Shown: positions 48,187-57,959 of the stretch, piece by piece
Position numbering within the stretch: position 1 is the first letter of the stretch
Layout of the letters: each line of letters opens with the position of its first letter
Origin: Chloroflexota bacterium
Lineage (GTDB): Bacteria > Chloroflexota > Anaerolineae > Aggregatilineales > UBA2796
Reading direction: 5' to 3'
Assembly (NCBI GenBank): GCA_021325095.1
Contig: JAJPHV010000057.1
Span: 86,295 to 150,294 of the forward strand
Length of the DNA stretch: 64,000 bases
Translations under genes and position numbers: made by a program
Notes under the pieces: model-generated
Databases searched by the model: none
What the model was told of the DNA's origin: nothing
What the model saw: only the letters and a program-made list of their open reading frames with translations

Positions 48187-48912
48187 CTACGGCAGCATCC
48201 GCCTTGCGACGATCCGGTTCGCGGCGCGCCACCAGCGGAACCCTTCCCCGTAGGTCGCGCCGCAGGCCAGCCCGCGAAACTCGCTCAGGATGCGCGCGGC
48301 GCGCACAATCGCAATCTGTTCGGCGGGCGGCAGCACATAATCCGGGTCGTAGGCTGGCCCCGGCATGTGCTGGCTGCGGTGCTTCAGCAGCATTGCCACC
48401 TTGACTTCCCATACGTCGCTGATGTCCACGTAATCTTCGGGCAAGAAATTGATCCCAAGCTCCGAATCCATGAACGCCACCGGGACCGGCTTGCGGATGG
48501 GCGGCAACGACGAGCGGTAATTTGAGGTGCGCGCCACCTGCGCTGCATCCATCACCAGGCGGCTGGTCGCGTTGTGATCGGGGTGATAATCGTCCGGGGG
48601 ATGGGTGATGATCACGTCGGCGGACGTGGAGCGAATGGCCTCGATCAGCTTGTGGCGGCTCGGCTCGTCCACCATCAACTCCCCGTCAGGAATCGCCAGC
48701 CAGATCAATTGTGCGCCGATCACGTCAGCGGAGGCTTGTGCTTCGGCCCTACGGATGGCCGCGACTTGCTCAGGATCGCCCGCCGGTCTGCCGCGCCCAT
48801 CCGTCACGACGCACATCCAGACGTTGTGCCCTGCCCGGCGGTACAGCGCCAGCGTCCCCCCGCAGAACTCTTCCAGATCGTCCCCGTGCGCGCCAATTGC
48901 CAGAATGTTCAT
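48187..48912 (-). CDS. PIG-L family deacetylase
   Basis: A 241-residue zinc-dependent N-deacetylase of the LmbE/PIG-L superfamily. The metal motif is IGAHGDDLEEFCGG (His and two Asp) with HPPDDYHPDH providing the second His region. Family members deacetylate N-acetylglucosaminyl lipids or thiols. Its ATG overlaps the stop codon of the YfhO gene, so translation is coupled. The pairing suggests glycan or lipid-sugar processing. Confidence 0.88.
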   Translation of the reverse strand: MNILAIGAHGDDLEEFCGGTLALYRRAGHNVWMCVVTDGRGRPAGDPEQVAAIRRAEAQASADVIGAQLIWLAIPDGELMVDEPSRHKLIEAIRSTSADVIITHPPDDYHPDHNATSRLVMDAAQVARTSNYRSSLPPIRKPVPVAFMDSELGINFLPEDYVDISDVWEVKVAMLLKHRSQHMPGPAYDPDYVLPPAEQIAIVRAARILSEFRGLACGATYGEGFRWWRAANRIVARRMLP

Positions 48913-51149
48913 CAATCCGTTTCCTTCGTAGGTTGGGTGAATAAAGGTCGATTTCTGCGCCAGGCGACGATCCAACCGCCCAGGAGCAGTACCGTGACGA
49001 TGAGGGTGATCCCGGAAACCAGCTTGCCGATCTGGATCGAGGTCGGGTTGAAATCGAGCGCGATGTCATACTGGCCCACCGGGAGTGGAATCGCCAGCAG
49101 GCCCAGATCGGCGCGCACGACGGTCAGCGCCTGTCCGCCTGTGCTGGCCTTCCAGCCCGGGTGGTAGGGCATGGAGACCAGCAGCAGCGCATTGGCGCTG
49201 GTCGAGGCACGCAGCCGCAGGCGCTCCGGCCCGATCTCGGTCAAGGTAACGCTGGCCTCGTCCGGGCGCTGGCCGCCCAGCGCGAGAGGGGGCGGCTGCG
49301 GGAGGACAGCCTTACCGTCAAGCGGGTAATCGGGCGCAGCCATGACCTGTGCGGCGTAATCGTCGTTGGGGATCACGTCAGCGGCATAAATCAGCCGGGC
49401 CAGCGGCCCAGGTTTTTCCAGTTCGTAGACTGCATACTGGCCGCTCCAATCACTCACATCCTTGAGGCGCTTCGACGGCACGGGCAGCGACGCTTCCCCG
49501 CTGATCACGTAGCGCACTGCCAGCAAATCCCAGGTCTTGCTGGCGGGCAGATTCAACAGTCGATCCGTCCCGGCCAGGTGCAGCGGCCCTGTGCCCCGGA
49601 TGGTGGGCAGAGCAAACAGCGTCCCGAACGGCCCCAGCTTGTCCGTGCCGTCGATGCGAGCGAACGGATCAGCCGCCAACAGCGGACGCATGTCGGCCAT
49701 CCAGGGCGCTTCCGGCAGTTGCGTGTCCGGCGACCCTGGCGAGAAGGCCGGGCCGCTCTGCGTCAGGCTGAACAGGTCGAAGACCAGCAGCGCCACCAGC
49801 GCTCCCTGCCGCTGCTCTGGACAGCGCGCTACCCAGGGCAGCAGGTAGGCCGACAGGGCCATGACCAGCCCATCAAAGACTACGACCTGTAGCGCGGTGT
49901 TCTTCACGCCGGTGGTGCCGGAATACAGGATCAGCGAATAGGCCACCGTCACCGCCAGAATAGCGTACAGTCCGTAGCGCAGCCTTTTTTGCTCGTCCGC
50001 ACCCAGTCCCTGGATCAATCGCGCCGCGCCGATGCCTGCCAGGATCGACATGCAGAACGACCAGAGCATGATCGCCCGCTCCTGGTCACGGAACAGACTG
50101 ACACCCGGCAGCAGCACGTAAAGGAACTGGAACAGCGAAGTCTGGCCGCCGAAAGAGAGCAGCAACGCCACCACGCCCGCCACCGCCCAGAAAAGCGCCC
50201 GTGCCCGGCTGTAGGCGACGGCAATGACCGCCAGCGCGATCCCGGCGATGCCGATGTACAGCGGCGCATACAGGTTGGTGGCCGTTGACCATACAATCTG
50301 TGTGAGGTCGGTGAAGGGGTAGCCACCTGCTTTGCTGGCATAGTTCAGGTCGGTGGCGCGGGTTGCCAACTGCTGAAACTCGGCGGTTGGCAGCAGGGCA
50401 ATCGCCGCCAGGCCGCTGCCGACCAGTACGAACAACGCGCCACCCATGATCAGATCACGCCAGGAGCGGGAACCTGTGTATACCCGAAAGACCAGATACG
50501 CCACGCAGAAATAACCGCACAGCATGGCGATCTGCGGGTGTCCGCCCAGGACGATCAATCCCAGGCCGACCCCGGCCACGACCAACCAGCCCCAACGAGT
50601 CGATGACCCGCGTTCCGTCCCCAGGTGAATGCCTAACAGTGTCAGCGGCAGCCATGTCCCCGATGCCAGGATCGTCACCTGCTGAATGGGGTAGCTGTTC
50701 AGGTAGCCCCCGTAGGTATAGGCAATGGCACTGATCAGCCCGCCGAGCGCGCCGCCTGTGATACGCCGTGCCAGCACGTACACCAACAGGCTGGTCAGCA
50801 GAAAATGGGCCATCACTTCGGCTTCGAGGGCGGCGTAAGACCACCGCCCGCCGCCATACAGCGCCAGGAACAGCCAGCGCACGGGATAAGCCACCGATGC
50901 CTGCGGATCGGCCAGAAATGGGCTGCCACCGTAGTTGTACGGGTTCCACGCCGGGAACAGACTGCCCGCGTCGAAGCGCCGCGCCTGGTACGCGCTGAAG
51001 TTGTAGTATTGACTGGAAAAATCGCTCTGGGTAATGAATACGCGGTCTGCCAGCGTTGGCGTATACAGCCGCCAGAAGAACAACAGCCACAGGACAACCA
51101 GGGCCAGTATCGCCAGCGCATTGGGCCGACGGGAGATGAAGCGAGACAC
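48912..51149 (-). CDS. YfhO-family membrane protein
   Basis: A 745-residue protein with about 12 membrane spans and a C-terminal beta domain (~590-720). N-terminal TQSDFSSQYYNFSAYQARRF and FPAWNPYNYGGSPFLADPQA match the YfhO/GT-C pattern with an early acidic residue. Members help glycosylate lipoteichoic acid or other surface polymers. The last span is at the C-terminus. It is followed by the PIG-L gene. Confidence 0.88.
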   Translation of the reverse strand: MSRFISRRPNALAILALVVLWLLFFWRLYTPTLADRVFITQSDFSSQYYNFSAYQARRFDAGSLFPAWNPYNYGGSPFLADPQASVAYPVRWLFLALYGGGRWSYAALEAEVMAHFLLTSLLVYVLARRITGGALGGLISAIAYTYGGYLNSYPIQQVTILASGTWLPLTLLGIHLGTERGSSTRWGWLVVAGVGLGLIVLGGHPQIAMLCGYFCVAYLVFRVYTGSRSWRDLIMGGALFVLVGSGLAAIALLPTAEFQQLATRATDLNYASKAGGYPFTDLTQIVWSTATNLYAPLYIGIAGIALAVIAVAYSRARALFWAVAGVVALLLSFGGQTSLFQFLYVLLPGVSLFRDQERAIMLWSFCMSILAGIGAARLIQGLGADEQKRLRYGLYAILAVTVAYSLILYSGTTGVKNTALQVVVFDGLVMALSAYLLPWVARCPEQRQGALVALLVFDLFSLTQSGPAFSPGSPDTQLPEAPWMADMRPLLAADPFARIDGTDKLGPFGTLFALPTIRGTGPLHLAGTDRLLNLPASKTWDLLAVRYVISGEASLPVPSKRLKDVSDWSGQYAVYELEKPGPLARLIYAADVIPNDDYAAQVMAAPDYPLDGKAVLPQPPPLALGGQRPDEASVTLTEIGPERLRLRASTSANALLLVSMPYHPGWKASTGGQALTVVRADLGLLAIPLPVGQYDIALDFNPTSIQIGKLVSGITLIVTVLLLGGWIVAWRRNRPLFTQPTKETD

Positions 51150-51309
51150 TATGCGCGTTCCTTGAATACGCCTGAGCGCAGATCGTCAGGCCGAAAGTAT
51201 ACCGCAACTGTAAGCGAGGCCGGGGCCAAGCAAAGCGGGATCGGTTTGGGCCAATGCCAAAACCCTGGCATAATTCGTAGCGTGACGATTTACACAGTTG
51301 ACGAGCCGT

Positions 51310-52428
51310 ATGCCCCATATTCTGTTTCTGATGTCGGATACGGGTGGCGGACACCGCGCCGCGTCCCGCGCCATCGAGGCCGCACTGCAAGAGAAACACC
51401 CCGGCCAATTCACCAGCCAACTGGTGGATATGTGGAAGGAATATACGCCTTTCCCGTTCAACACCATGCCGCAGACGTACTCGCGCTGGGTGAACTTCAG
51501 CCCAGATACCTATTCGGCAAATTTCTGGCTTGGGGAGCGCGTCTTCCAGCAGCGGGCATGGAGCCGCCTGTACTGCCAGCAGATGTACCCACGCCTGAAG
51601 AATCTCTACACGGACTATCCTGCCGACATCATTGTGTGCGTGCATTCGGTGTTTGTGCGACCTGCCGTGTATGCGCTGCGCAAGGCCAGGATCAACAAGC
51701 CCTTCATCACGGTCATTACCGACTACGCCTGGCCGACAGTGCTGTGGTACGACACACACGTGGATCGCTGTCTCGTGCCCACCGAGCCAGCCTACCGGCG
51801 CGGCCTGACGCTCGGCTTGAAGCCGTCGCAGATGGTCCTGACCGGCGCGCCGGTTCACCCCAAATTCACCAGAGTCACGCTCACGAAAGAACAGGCGCGG
51901 GAGCAGCTTGGCTGGAAGAAAGACGTGCCCATCGTCATGCTGGTCGGCGGCGGCGATGGCATGGGGCCGCTGGTGTCCACCGCACGTGCCATTGATGCGC
52001 AGCCTGCTCACTGCGAACTGGTCGTCATCGCGGGGCGCAACGCGGCTTTGAAAAGTATGCTGGAGTCGATAGCCTGGAAGCGGCCCACCCATATCTACGG
52101 CTTCGTCGATAACATGCAGGTCTTTATGCGCGCCGCCGATCTGCTGATCACGAAAGCGGGCCCGGCCACGATCACCGAGGCGGCACTGGTCGGGCTGCCG
52201 ATGGTCCTCAGCGGCGCTATCAAGTACCAGGAGACGCCGAACGCAGAGTACGTAGTGCATCACAAGGCGGGTGTGTATGCGCCTGGGCCAAAACGCGCCG
52301 CCCGCACCGTAACCAACCTGCTCGCCAACGGCGGCCACGCACTGCAAGAACTGGCCGATGGCGTGCGCGCACTGGCCCAACCGGACGCCATCTGGAAGAT
52401 TGCTGACGAAATATGGAAGTACAGTTGA
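51310..52428 (+). CDS. MGDG synthase-type glycosyltransferase (GT28)
   Basis: A 372-residue GT-B enzyme. N-terminal FLMSDTGGGHRAASRAIEAAL is the diacylglycerol-glucosyltransferase/MGDG synthase signature, and KAGPATITEAALVGLPMVL is the nucleotide-sugar site. It transfers a sugar onto diacylglycerol or another lipid. Start ATG 51310 fits the family. It lies just upstream of the cobalamin riboswitch, whose terminator would insulate the two transcripts. Confidence 0.88.
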   Translation: MPHILFLMSDTGGGHRAASRAIEAALQEKHPGQFTSQLVDMWKEYTPFPFNTMPQTYSRWVNFSPDTYSANFWLGERVFQQRAWSRLYCQQMYPRLKNLYTDYPADIIVCVHSVFVRPAVYALRKARINKPFITVITDYAWPTVLWYDTHVDRCLVPTEPAYRRGLTLGLKPSQMVLTGAPVHPKFTRVTLTKEQAREQLGWKKDVPIVMLVGGGDGMGPLVSTARAIDAQPAHCELVVIAGRNAALKSMLESIAWKRPTHIYGFVDNMQVFMRAADLLITKAGPATITEAALVGLPMVLSGAIKYQETPNAEYVVHHKAGVYAPGPKRAARTVTNLLANGGHALQELADGVRALAQPDAIWKIADEIWKYS

Positions 52429-52439
52429 CAGAGGCAAGC

Positions 52440-52640
52440 TGGTGGCTATACTCATCCTCAACTGCATATTTCGCAGTCAGGGCGCTCAATGCCCCGGATG
52501 GCAGAGCATAATGGCGAAGCCGGTGAAGTTCTCGCAGGTCGAGAACCAGTCCGGCGCTGTCCCGCAACTGTAACGTAAGCCTCGCTTGCGAAGTCAGGTC
52601 GCCCACCCTGATCGTGAATCTAGGCCCTCGCGGTCAGGGG
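52440..52640 (+). ncRNA. Cobalamin (B12) riboswitch
   Basis: Core elements are CCGGTGAAGTTCTCG (from 52520), GCTGTCCCGCAACTGTAA (52556-52573, the strongest match) and the B12-box-like GAAGTCAGGTCGCCCACC (52590 on). A CCCTGA/TCAGGG helix (52606-52638) follows. It ends before a terminator at 52688. It should switch off cobO-cobS-cbiR-cobU when adenosylcobalamin is plentiful. Exact limits of the P1 helix were not determined. Confidence 0.9.
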
Positions 52641-52687
52641 CGTGGAGTCCGGATCGGTTTCGTCAGCCTGTCCAGTCGGTATTCCAG

Positions 52688-52719
52688 CCCCGGCAGATAC
52701 CCGTTATCGCCGGGGTTTT
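52688..52719 (+). terminator. Intrinsic terminator of the cobalamin riboswitch
   Basis: CCCCGGC (52688-52694) pairs with GCCGGGG (52709-52715) through a 14-base loop, followed by TTTT. The hairpin lies between riboswitch and the cobO ribosome site (GAAAGGGG), consistent with ligand-dependent termination. Confidence 0.75.
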
Positions 52720-52743
52720 GCATTGAAAGGGGTTGCGTGCACA

Positions 52744-53292
52744 ATGGCAAGGCGAACCCGCCAGCAGGTGAGGAAAGGACTGGTCATCGTCAATACCGGC
52801 TACGGCAAGGGCAAAACGACTGCCGCGCTCGGCATCCTGATGCGCTCGTGGGGACGCGACATGCGCATTGGTGGCGTGCAGTTCTTCAAGCACGAGAAGG
52901 CCAGCTTTGGCGAGACTAAAGCCATGAAACGCATGGGCATCGAACTCACGCCAATGGGCGACGGCTTCACCTGGACGAGCCGTGACCTGGACGAAACCCA
53001 GGCCAAAGCCTTGCACGGTTGGGAGGTTGCCAAACAAAAAATCGCCAGCGGCGGCTACGAAGTCTTCTTGCTGGACGAGTTTACCTACCTGATGCACTTC
53101 GGCTGGCTGGATGCAGGCGAAGTTGTGGCGTGGCTGCGCGAGCACAAACCGCCGACCCTGCACCTGATCATCACGGGCCGCGACGCACCACCTGCCCTGA
53201 TCGAGTATGCCGATCTGGTGACGGAGATGAAGCTGATCAAGCACCCCTATGAAGACCAGGGCATCAAGGCGCAGCCGGGCATTGAGTTTTAG
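52744..53292 (+). CDS. cobO: Cob(I)yrinic acid a,c-diamide adenosyltransferase
   Basis: A 182-residue CobO/BtuR enzyme attaching the 5'-deoxyadenosyl group to cobalt(I) corrinoids. The P-loop is [14 protein letters not shown], starting near residue 17; [17 protein letters not shown] is the Walker B region. Length matches the family. First gene downstream of the riboswitch. A single ATG at 52744 fits the GAAAGGGG site. Confidence 0.95.
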   Translation: MARRTRQQVRKGLVIVNTGYGKGKTTAALGILMRSWGRDMRIGGVQFFKHEKASFGETKAMKRMGIELTPMGDGFTWTSRDLDETQAKALHGWEVAKQKIASGGYEVFLLDEFTYLMHFGWLDAGEVVAWLREHKPPTLHLIITGRDAPPALIEYADLVTEMKLIKHPYEDQGIKAQPGIEF

Positions 53293-53299
53293 GACTGGC

Positions 53300-54031
53300 A
53301 TGATCGCCGACTTCATCACCGCCCTGACGTTCCTGACCATACTGCCCGCGCCTCGACAGGCTGCGGCCACCACGCCAGGGCGCGCCTTTAGCTTCTTCCC
53401 GCTGGTGGGGCTGATCGTCGGCGCAATCGTGGCGCTGGCCGCGTCGATTCGTTTCCTGCCAGTCCTGCCGGGCGATCTGGTCGCGTTCGTGACGTTGTTG
53501 GTTTGGGTCGCGCTCACGGGTGGGCTTCACCTGGATGGCTTTGCCGACTCGTGCGATGGGCTTCTTGCTACTGTGCCGCCGGAGCGCCGCCTTGAGATCA
53601 TGAAAGACCCACGCGCCGGGTCATGGGCGGTGATCGGCGTGGTGGTGCTGCTGCTCGGCAAATGGGTGGCGCTGCGCACTCTTGCGCCGCTGCTGCTGCT
53701 CGTACCGCCTGTGGCGGGCCGCTGGGCGATGGTGCTGGCCGTCGCCGCGTTTCCGGGCGCGCGTCCTTCTGGATTGGCAGCGCACTTCCGGGCAGGCTTT
53801 GGAAGAACACAGCTTGTGGTAGCTTCGGCAACGGCGCTGGTCATCATGACGGCTGTGGGCCTTTTCGCGGGCTGGCGGGTTGCTCTGGCAATGGCCGTCG
53901 CGCCACTATTGGCGCTGATCGGCGGGCGGTGGGCGGCCAACCGGCTCGGCGGTGGGTTGACTGGCGACGTTTATGGCGCACTGTGTGAACTGGTGGAACT
54001 GGTATGCCTGATCCTGTTGAGCATCGCCTGA
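53300..54031 (+). CDS. cobS: Adenosylcobinamide-GDP ribazoletransferase
   Basis: A 243-residue membrane protein joining AdoCbi-GDP with alpha-ribazole to make the complete cobamide. GGLHLDGFADSCDGLLA carries the catalytic acidic residues, followed by MKDPRAGSWAVIG. About six spans. It starts 8 bases after cobO and overlaps the next gene by 28 bp. Confidence 0.93.
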   Translation: MIADFITALTFLTILPAPRQAAATTPGRAFSFFPLVGLIVGAIVALAASIRFLPVLPGDLVAFVTLLVWVALTGGLHLDGFADSCDGLLATVPPERRLEIMKDPRAGSWAVIGVVVLLLGKWVALRTLAPLLLLVPPVAGRWAMVLAVAAFPGARPSGLAAHFRAGFGRTQLVVASATALVIMTAVGLFAGWRVALAMAVAPLLALIGGRWAANRLGGGLTGDVYGALCELVELVCLILLSIA

Positions 54032-54807
54032 ACCGCTTCGGCACGCCGTTTCGCGTCGGCAGCACGTCTTACGTTTACCCGGACGACATTCTGCCCAACG
54101 TCGAACGGCTGGCGCAGCAGGGCGACGTGGACGACGTTGAACTGATCTTGTTCGAGGTGGACGACGGGCCGAATAACCTCCCGGATGCCCACACCGTACA
54201 ATTGCTGGCTGATCTGGCGGCACAACACAGCCTGACGTACACCGTTCACCTGCCGCTTGACCTCCAACTGGGCGCGGATGGCGGCGCGCAGCACGCCTCG
54301 CTGATCAAAGCGGAGCGCGTCATCAAGACCACGCTGCCTCTCTCGCCCCATGCCTACGTGTTTCACCTGGATGGGGCGGGCGTCGGCGAAGCGGGTTGGA
54401 TCAAGAACGCCTTGAAAGCGCTCGACTTCGTGATCGCGTGGGTGGGAGCGCCGGAACTGCTCGCCGTCGAGAACCTGGAAGCGTGGGACCCTGCCTATCT
54501 CGATCCGGTGCTGGCAGCGCTGCCCATCAGTCGCACCACTGACATCGGCCATTTCTGGAAAAGTGGAATCGATCCGCTGGCTGTCCTGGATAGCTGGCTG
54601 CCGCGCACGCGCGTGATTCACATTCACGGGCTGGCCGAACGCGATCACAGGAGCCTGGCGCTCGTGCCGCCGGAGCGACTCGATCCGGTTACGGCACGGC
54701 TGATGAGCTACGGGGGTGTGGTGACTCTGGAAGTGTTTGAGACGGGGGACTTTTTCACCAGCCGCGCCGCGCTGCTGGATTCGGTGGCGAGGGGCAGGCA
54801 TGGGTAG
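54004..54807 (+). CDS. cbiR: Cobamide-remodelling phosphodiesterase CbiR
   Basis: A 267-residue TIM-barrel (AP-endonuclease-like) protein. Typical CbiR pieces are GSTSYVYPDDILPNVERLA, YTVHLPLDLQLG, the ENLEAW segment, TDIGHFW and VIHIHGLAERDHRSLA, which would give the metal-binding His, Glu and Asp residues. CbiR cleaves intact cobamides to AdoCbi-phosphate so that the lower ligand can be replaced by CobS. It overlaps cobS and cobU, so it is fully part of the riboswitch operon. Confidence 0.85.
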   Translation: MPDPVEHRLNRFGTPFRVGSTSYVYPDDILPNVERLAQQGDVDDVELILFEVDDGPNNLPDAHTVQLLADLAAQHSLTYTVHLPLDLQLGADGGAQHASLIKAERVIKTTLPLSPHAYVFHLDGAGVGEAGWIKNALKALDFVIAWVGAPELLAVENLEAWDPAYLDPVLAALPISRTTDIGHFWKSGIDPLAVLDSWLPRTRVIHIHGLAERDHRSLALVPPERLDPVTARLMSYGGVVTLEVFETGDFFTSRAALLDSVARGRHG

Positions 54808-55345
54808 ACTCATCCTGCTGCTTGGCGGCGCGCGCAGCGGCAAAAGCACACTGGCCGAACGGATGGCGAAGGAACTGGGCGGCGATCAGGTGCTGTTCGT
54901 AGCGACGGCGCAGGCGGGCGACGACGAGATGCGCGCCCGCATTGCGGCACACCAGCAGGCGCGCCCAGCAGGCTGGCGCACGCTCGAAGCGCCGTTGCAG
55001 GTGGCCGAACAACTGCGGCGCGTGGATGATCCGCTGCCTCCGGTCATCGTCCTGGATTGCATCACGCTCCTGGCAAGCAATGTGCTGCTGGCGCTGCCCG
55101 ACGAGTGCAGCACGGCGGACGCAACCAGCGCAGTCTTGGGTGAAATTGACGCGCTGCTGAGTTTCCAGCAATCGACAGCGGCGACCTGGATCGTTGTCAC
55201 GAACGAAGTGGGCATGGGCGTCGTGCCACCCTACCGGTTGGGGCGGCTGTACCGCGATGCGTTGGGTGCGGCCAATCAGAAGCTGGCTCAGGCCGCCGAC
55301 GAGGTACTGCTGCTGGTGGCCGGGCTTCCCTGGCGGCTGCGGTAA
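54800..55345 (+). CDS. cobU: Adenosylcobinamide kinase / guanylyltransferase
   Basis: A 181-residue bifunctional CobU. Walker A GGARSGKSTLAERMA and VATAQAGDDEMRARIAAHQ are standard, as is VTNEVGMGVVP. It phosphorylates AdoCbi and guanylylates AdoCbi-P, the product of CbiR. It begins at the ATG overlapping the cbiR stop by 8 bp. It ends the cob operon. Confidence 0.94.
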   Translation: MGRLILLLGGARSGKSTLAERMAKELGGDQVLFVATAQAGDDEMRARIAAHQQARPAGWRTLEAPLQVAEQLRRVDDPLPPVIVLDCITLLASNVLLALPDECSTADATSAVLGEIDALLSFQQSTAATWIVVTNEVGMGVVPPYRLGRLYRDALGAANQKLAQAADEVLLLVAGLPWRLR

Positions 55346-55415
55346 AAAGGCCGCCCTATTCAAAGTTTGCCCCGCCTGCCCGCGCCGGGGCATAATTGGC
55401 GGCAGACCCGATCAG

Positions 55416-56585
55416 ATGACCATATTCGGAAAGTTGATGAACTCACCACTCCGCGCTCCTCGCATCATCGCTACTGAACCGGCGCTGCGCGAACTGGCTA
55501 ACCAACTGCAATCTGAAGCGCTGCTTGCAGTCGATACGGAATCAAACAGTCTGTTTGCTTACCGCGAGCAGGTCTGCCTGATCCAGATTTCCACACGCCA
55601 GCAAGATTGGCTGATCGATCCGCTGGCGATTGAGGACGTGAGTCCGCTTGGGCCGCTGTTTGCCGACGAGCGGATCGAGAAGGTTTTCCACGCCGCCGAA
55701 TACGACCTGATGTGCCTGAAGCGCGACTTCGGCTTCACGTTCAGTCATCTGTTCGACACCATGATTTCCGCGCGCATCATCGGGCGCAAAGCGATTGGCC
55801 TCGCCAACATGCTCGAAGAATACTTCGGTCTTCAGGTCGATAAGCGCTTCCAGCGCGCCGACTGGTCGGTACGGCCTCTGCCGGCGGATCAGCTTCGCTA
55901 CGCTCAACAGGATACACACTATTTGCCGATGCTGCGCGACATCTTGCTTGAACAGATGCAGCAGAAAGGGGTGCTGGCCGAGGCCCGTGAAGTCTTTGCA
56001 CGGCTGGCTGAAGTTCCACCCGCCGAACACAGCTTCGACCCCGAAGGGTTCTGGCGGATCAACGCCGCCCGCGATTTCACACGCCGCCAGATGGCGATCC
56101 TGAAGGAACTCTATTTGCTGCGCAACCAGCTTGCCGAGCGCCGTAACCGCCCGCCCTTCAAGATATTCAGCGACGAAACGCTGGCGCGGATTGCGCAGGG
56201 CCAGCCCGAAAGTCTGGCCGAACTGGCCGAACTGCCCGGCATGAGTCACGGCCAGCTAGAGCGCTACGGTCACGCGGTGCTTCAGGCTGTGCAGCGCGGA
56301 CAAAAGGCCAAACCACCTGTCCGCCCGGATCGCAGCCCGCGCGCAGATGCCGCAACCATGGCCCGTTACGATGCGCTTCACGAGTGGCGCAAAGCGCGCG
56401 CTGCCGAGCGCGGCGTCGAAAGCGACGTGATCCTGTCCAAAGAGGTGCTCTGGGCGCTGGCACGCAACCCACCCGCTTCACTGGATGATCTGGATCGCGT
56501 GCCCGGCCTCGGCCCCTGGAAGCGTGAGCGCTACGGTGCGCAACTGCTGGACGTGCTGGCGCGTCTTGTGCAGCAGGACGGTTGA
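55416..56585 (+). CDS. rnd: Ribonuclease D (DEDD exonuclease with two HRDC domains)
   Basis: A 389-residue RNase D. The exonuclease domain has the first acidic motif LLAVDTESNSLF, HAAEYDLMCLKRDFG with LFDTMISARII, and the YAQQDTHYLPML motif with Tyr and Asp. Two HRDC domains follow (~215-290 and ~325-385). It trims tRNA precursors and other RNAs. An in-frame ATG at 55437 has a better-spaced GGAAAG site and is equally possible as a start. A CATAAT box (55391) precedes it. Confidence 0.9.
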   Translation: MTIFGKLMNSPLRAPRIIATEPALRELANQLQSEALLAVDTESNSLFAYREQVCLIQISTRQQDWLIDPLAIEDVSPLGPLFADERIEKVFHAAEYDLMCLKRDFGFTFSHLFDTMISARIIGRKAIGLANMLEEYFGLQVDKRFQRADWSVRPLPADQLRYAQQDTHYLPMLRDILLEQMQQKGVLAEAREVFARLAEVPPAEHSFDPEGFWRINAARDFTRRQMAILKELYLLRNQLAERRNRPPFKIFSDETLARIAQGQPESLAELAELPGMSHGQLERYGHAVLQAVQRGQKAKPPVRPDRSPRADAATMARYDALHEWRKARAAERGVESDVILSKEVLWALARNPPASLDDLDRVPGLGPWKRERYGAQLLDVLARLVQQDG

Positions 56586-56703
56586 TTGTCCACCGGCTGT
56601 GCGCGATGCGCTTCCAGGGTACGAAATTTGTCTCATCTGGCGCTATACTTGAGCCGAAAGCCTGAATGAAACCGTAGTGTATTTGCCTGGGAGAGTATGG
56701 AGC

Positions 56704-57942
56704 ATGAACCGTGTAGTGCGATGGCTGAGTGTGTGTGCGGCAGTCTTTTTGACAATCCTTCTGATCGGTCTGAATCTATCGACCAGTGCGCAAGGCGACG
56801 TGACCCCTATGACGGCCACCCCGCGCCCCAGCCCGACCAACAATGGTGGCAATGCCAGGTGGACGATCAACGCCATGACCTTCCAGAGCAATTATCCTAA
56901 AGGCTTCGATTTCAGCCTGGACGTGACCAGCACTGGCGGCAAGATCGTGGAAGCGGGAATCGTCTGGCAGCACACGCCCTCCGTGCGGCGAAGGGGACGC
57001 CCGGTCATCGATCCGTCGGGCAAGATCACGGCTAGCTGGCATCCGGGCATCGACGATGCCGTGCCGCAGTGGGTAGGCATCGACTACTGGTGGACGCTCA
57101 AGGATGAGGCGGGCAACGTGTTCGAGACGCCGCACCAGTACGAGGAGTACGCCGACAACACGCGCAAATGGCATCGGGCCGAATCCGAGGACGTGCTGGT
57201 CTTCTGGGAGGACGGGTTGCCCGATCAGATCGGCCCGGCTGTCCTGGAAGCGATGAAGAAGAACCGTCCCATCTACTTCAACGCCTGGGGCAAACTGCTC
57301 AACTATCGCCCGCGCGTGATCGTGTATGCCACCGATAAGCCCTGGTCGGAGTGGAATCCGGGTTCTGGCACCAGCGCGCCAGGCGGCGTGCGCACCGTCG
57401 GCCAGACCAGTTCCAATTGGGGTGGCACGGTGCAGCTTTACATCAAGCAGGGTGGCCCGGACGGGCTGGCCTACGGGACGGTTCTGCACGAAGTCGATCA
57501 CCTTTACCAGTACTTCAACGGCGGTGTGTTCAGCAGCGAATGCTGGTTCTTTGAGGGGGACGCTTCCTACTTTGAGATCTACACCGACTACGACTACCTG
57601 GCCCGTGTGCAGGATATGGCCGCGAGCGGCGAGCTACCCACCTTGCAGAACGGCGGGCCAAGCTGCCGTGGCTCATCCGCGCGGGATGCCTACGACATCG
57701 GCTATTCGTTCTGGAAGTGGGTTGAGGAAACCTACGGGTCGGACGCCCACCGCAAGATATGGGGATTGGTGGCGCAGGGCAAAACCCCCATTCAGGCCAT
57801 CGAATCCGTCACGGGGGAGACGTTCCCGGAGGCAGAAACCGAGTTCCGATCCTGGTTGGGGATGAGCAACCCGGTTCCGCCAACAGCCCCGCCCACGCAG
57901 GTTTTCCAGTTCCCGCCGACCCCAACTTACGAAGGGCAGTAG
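56704..57942 (+). CDS. Secreted peptidase MA-like metalloprotease
   Basis: A 412-residue exported protein with a signal peptide (RWLSVCAAVFLTILLIGL) then a Thr/Pro-rich stretch. A beta domain and a gluzincin domain follow with HEVDH (H262, E263, H266), matching HExxH. WFFEGDASYFEIY about 20 residues on may give the third ligand (Glu). The tail is Pro-rich. It is related to peptidase MA/M1-type sequences in Chloroflexota; the substrate is unknown. Start ATG 56704 is preceded by GGAGAG. Confidence 0.82.
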   Translation: MNRVVRWLSVCAAVFLTILLIGLNLSTSAQGDVTPMTATPRPSPTNNGGNARWTINAMTFQSNYPKGFDFSLDVTSTGGKIVEAGIVWQHTPSVRRRGRPVIDPSGKITASWHPGIDDAVPQWVGIDYWWTLKDEAGNVFETPHQYEEYADNTRKWHRAESEDVLVFWEDGLPDQIGPAVLEAMKKNRPIYFNAWGKLLNYRPRVIVYATDKPWSEWNPGSGTSAPGGVRTVGQTSSNWGGTVQLYIKQGGPDGLAYGTVLHEVDHLYQYFNGGVFSSECWFFEGDASYFEIYTDYDYLARVQDMAASGELPTLQNGGPSCRGSSARDAYDIGYSFWKWVEETYGSDAHRKIWGLVAQGKTPIQAIESVTGETFPEAETEFRSWLGMSNPVPPTAPPTQVFQFPPTPTYEGQ

Positions 57943-57959
57943 GCAAGGGCCACAAACAA

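Noticed and set aside
50455..52467. 670-codon open frame on the minus strand covering the GT28 gene and part of the YfhO gene
   Set aside because: It crosses two well-supported genes and their intergenic region in the wrong frame or strand; long frames like this are common in GC-rich DNA.
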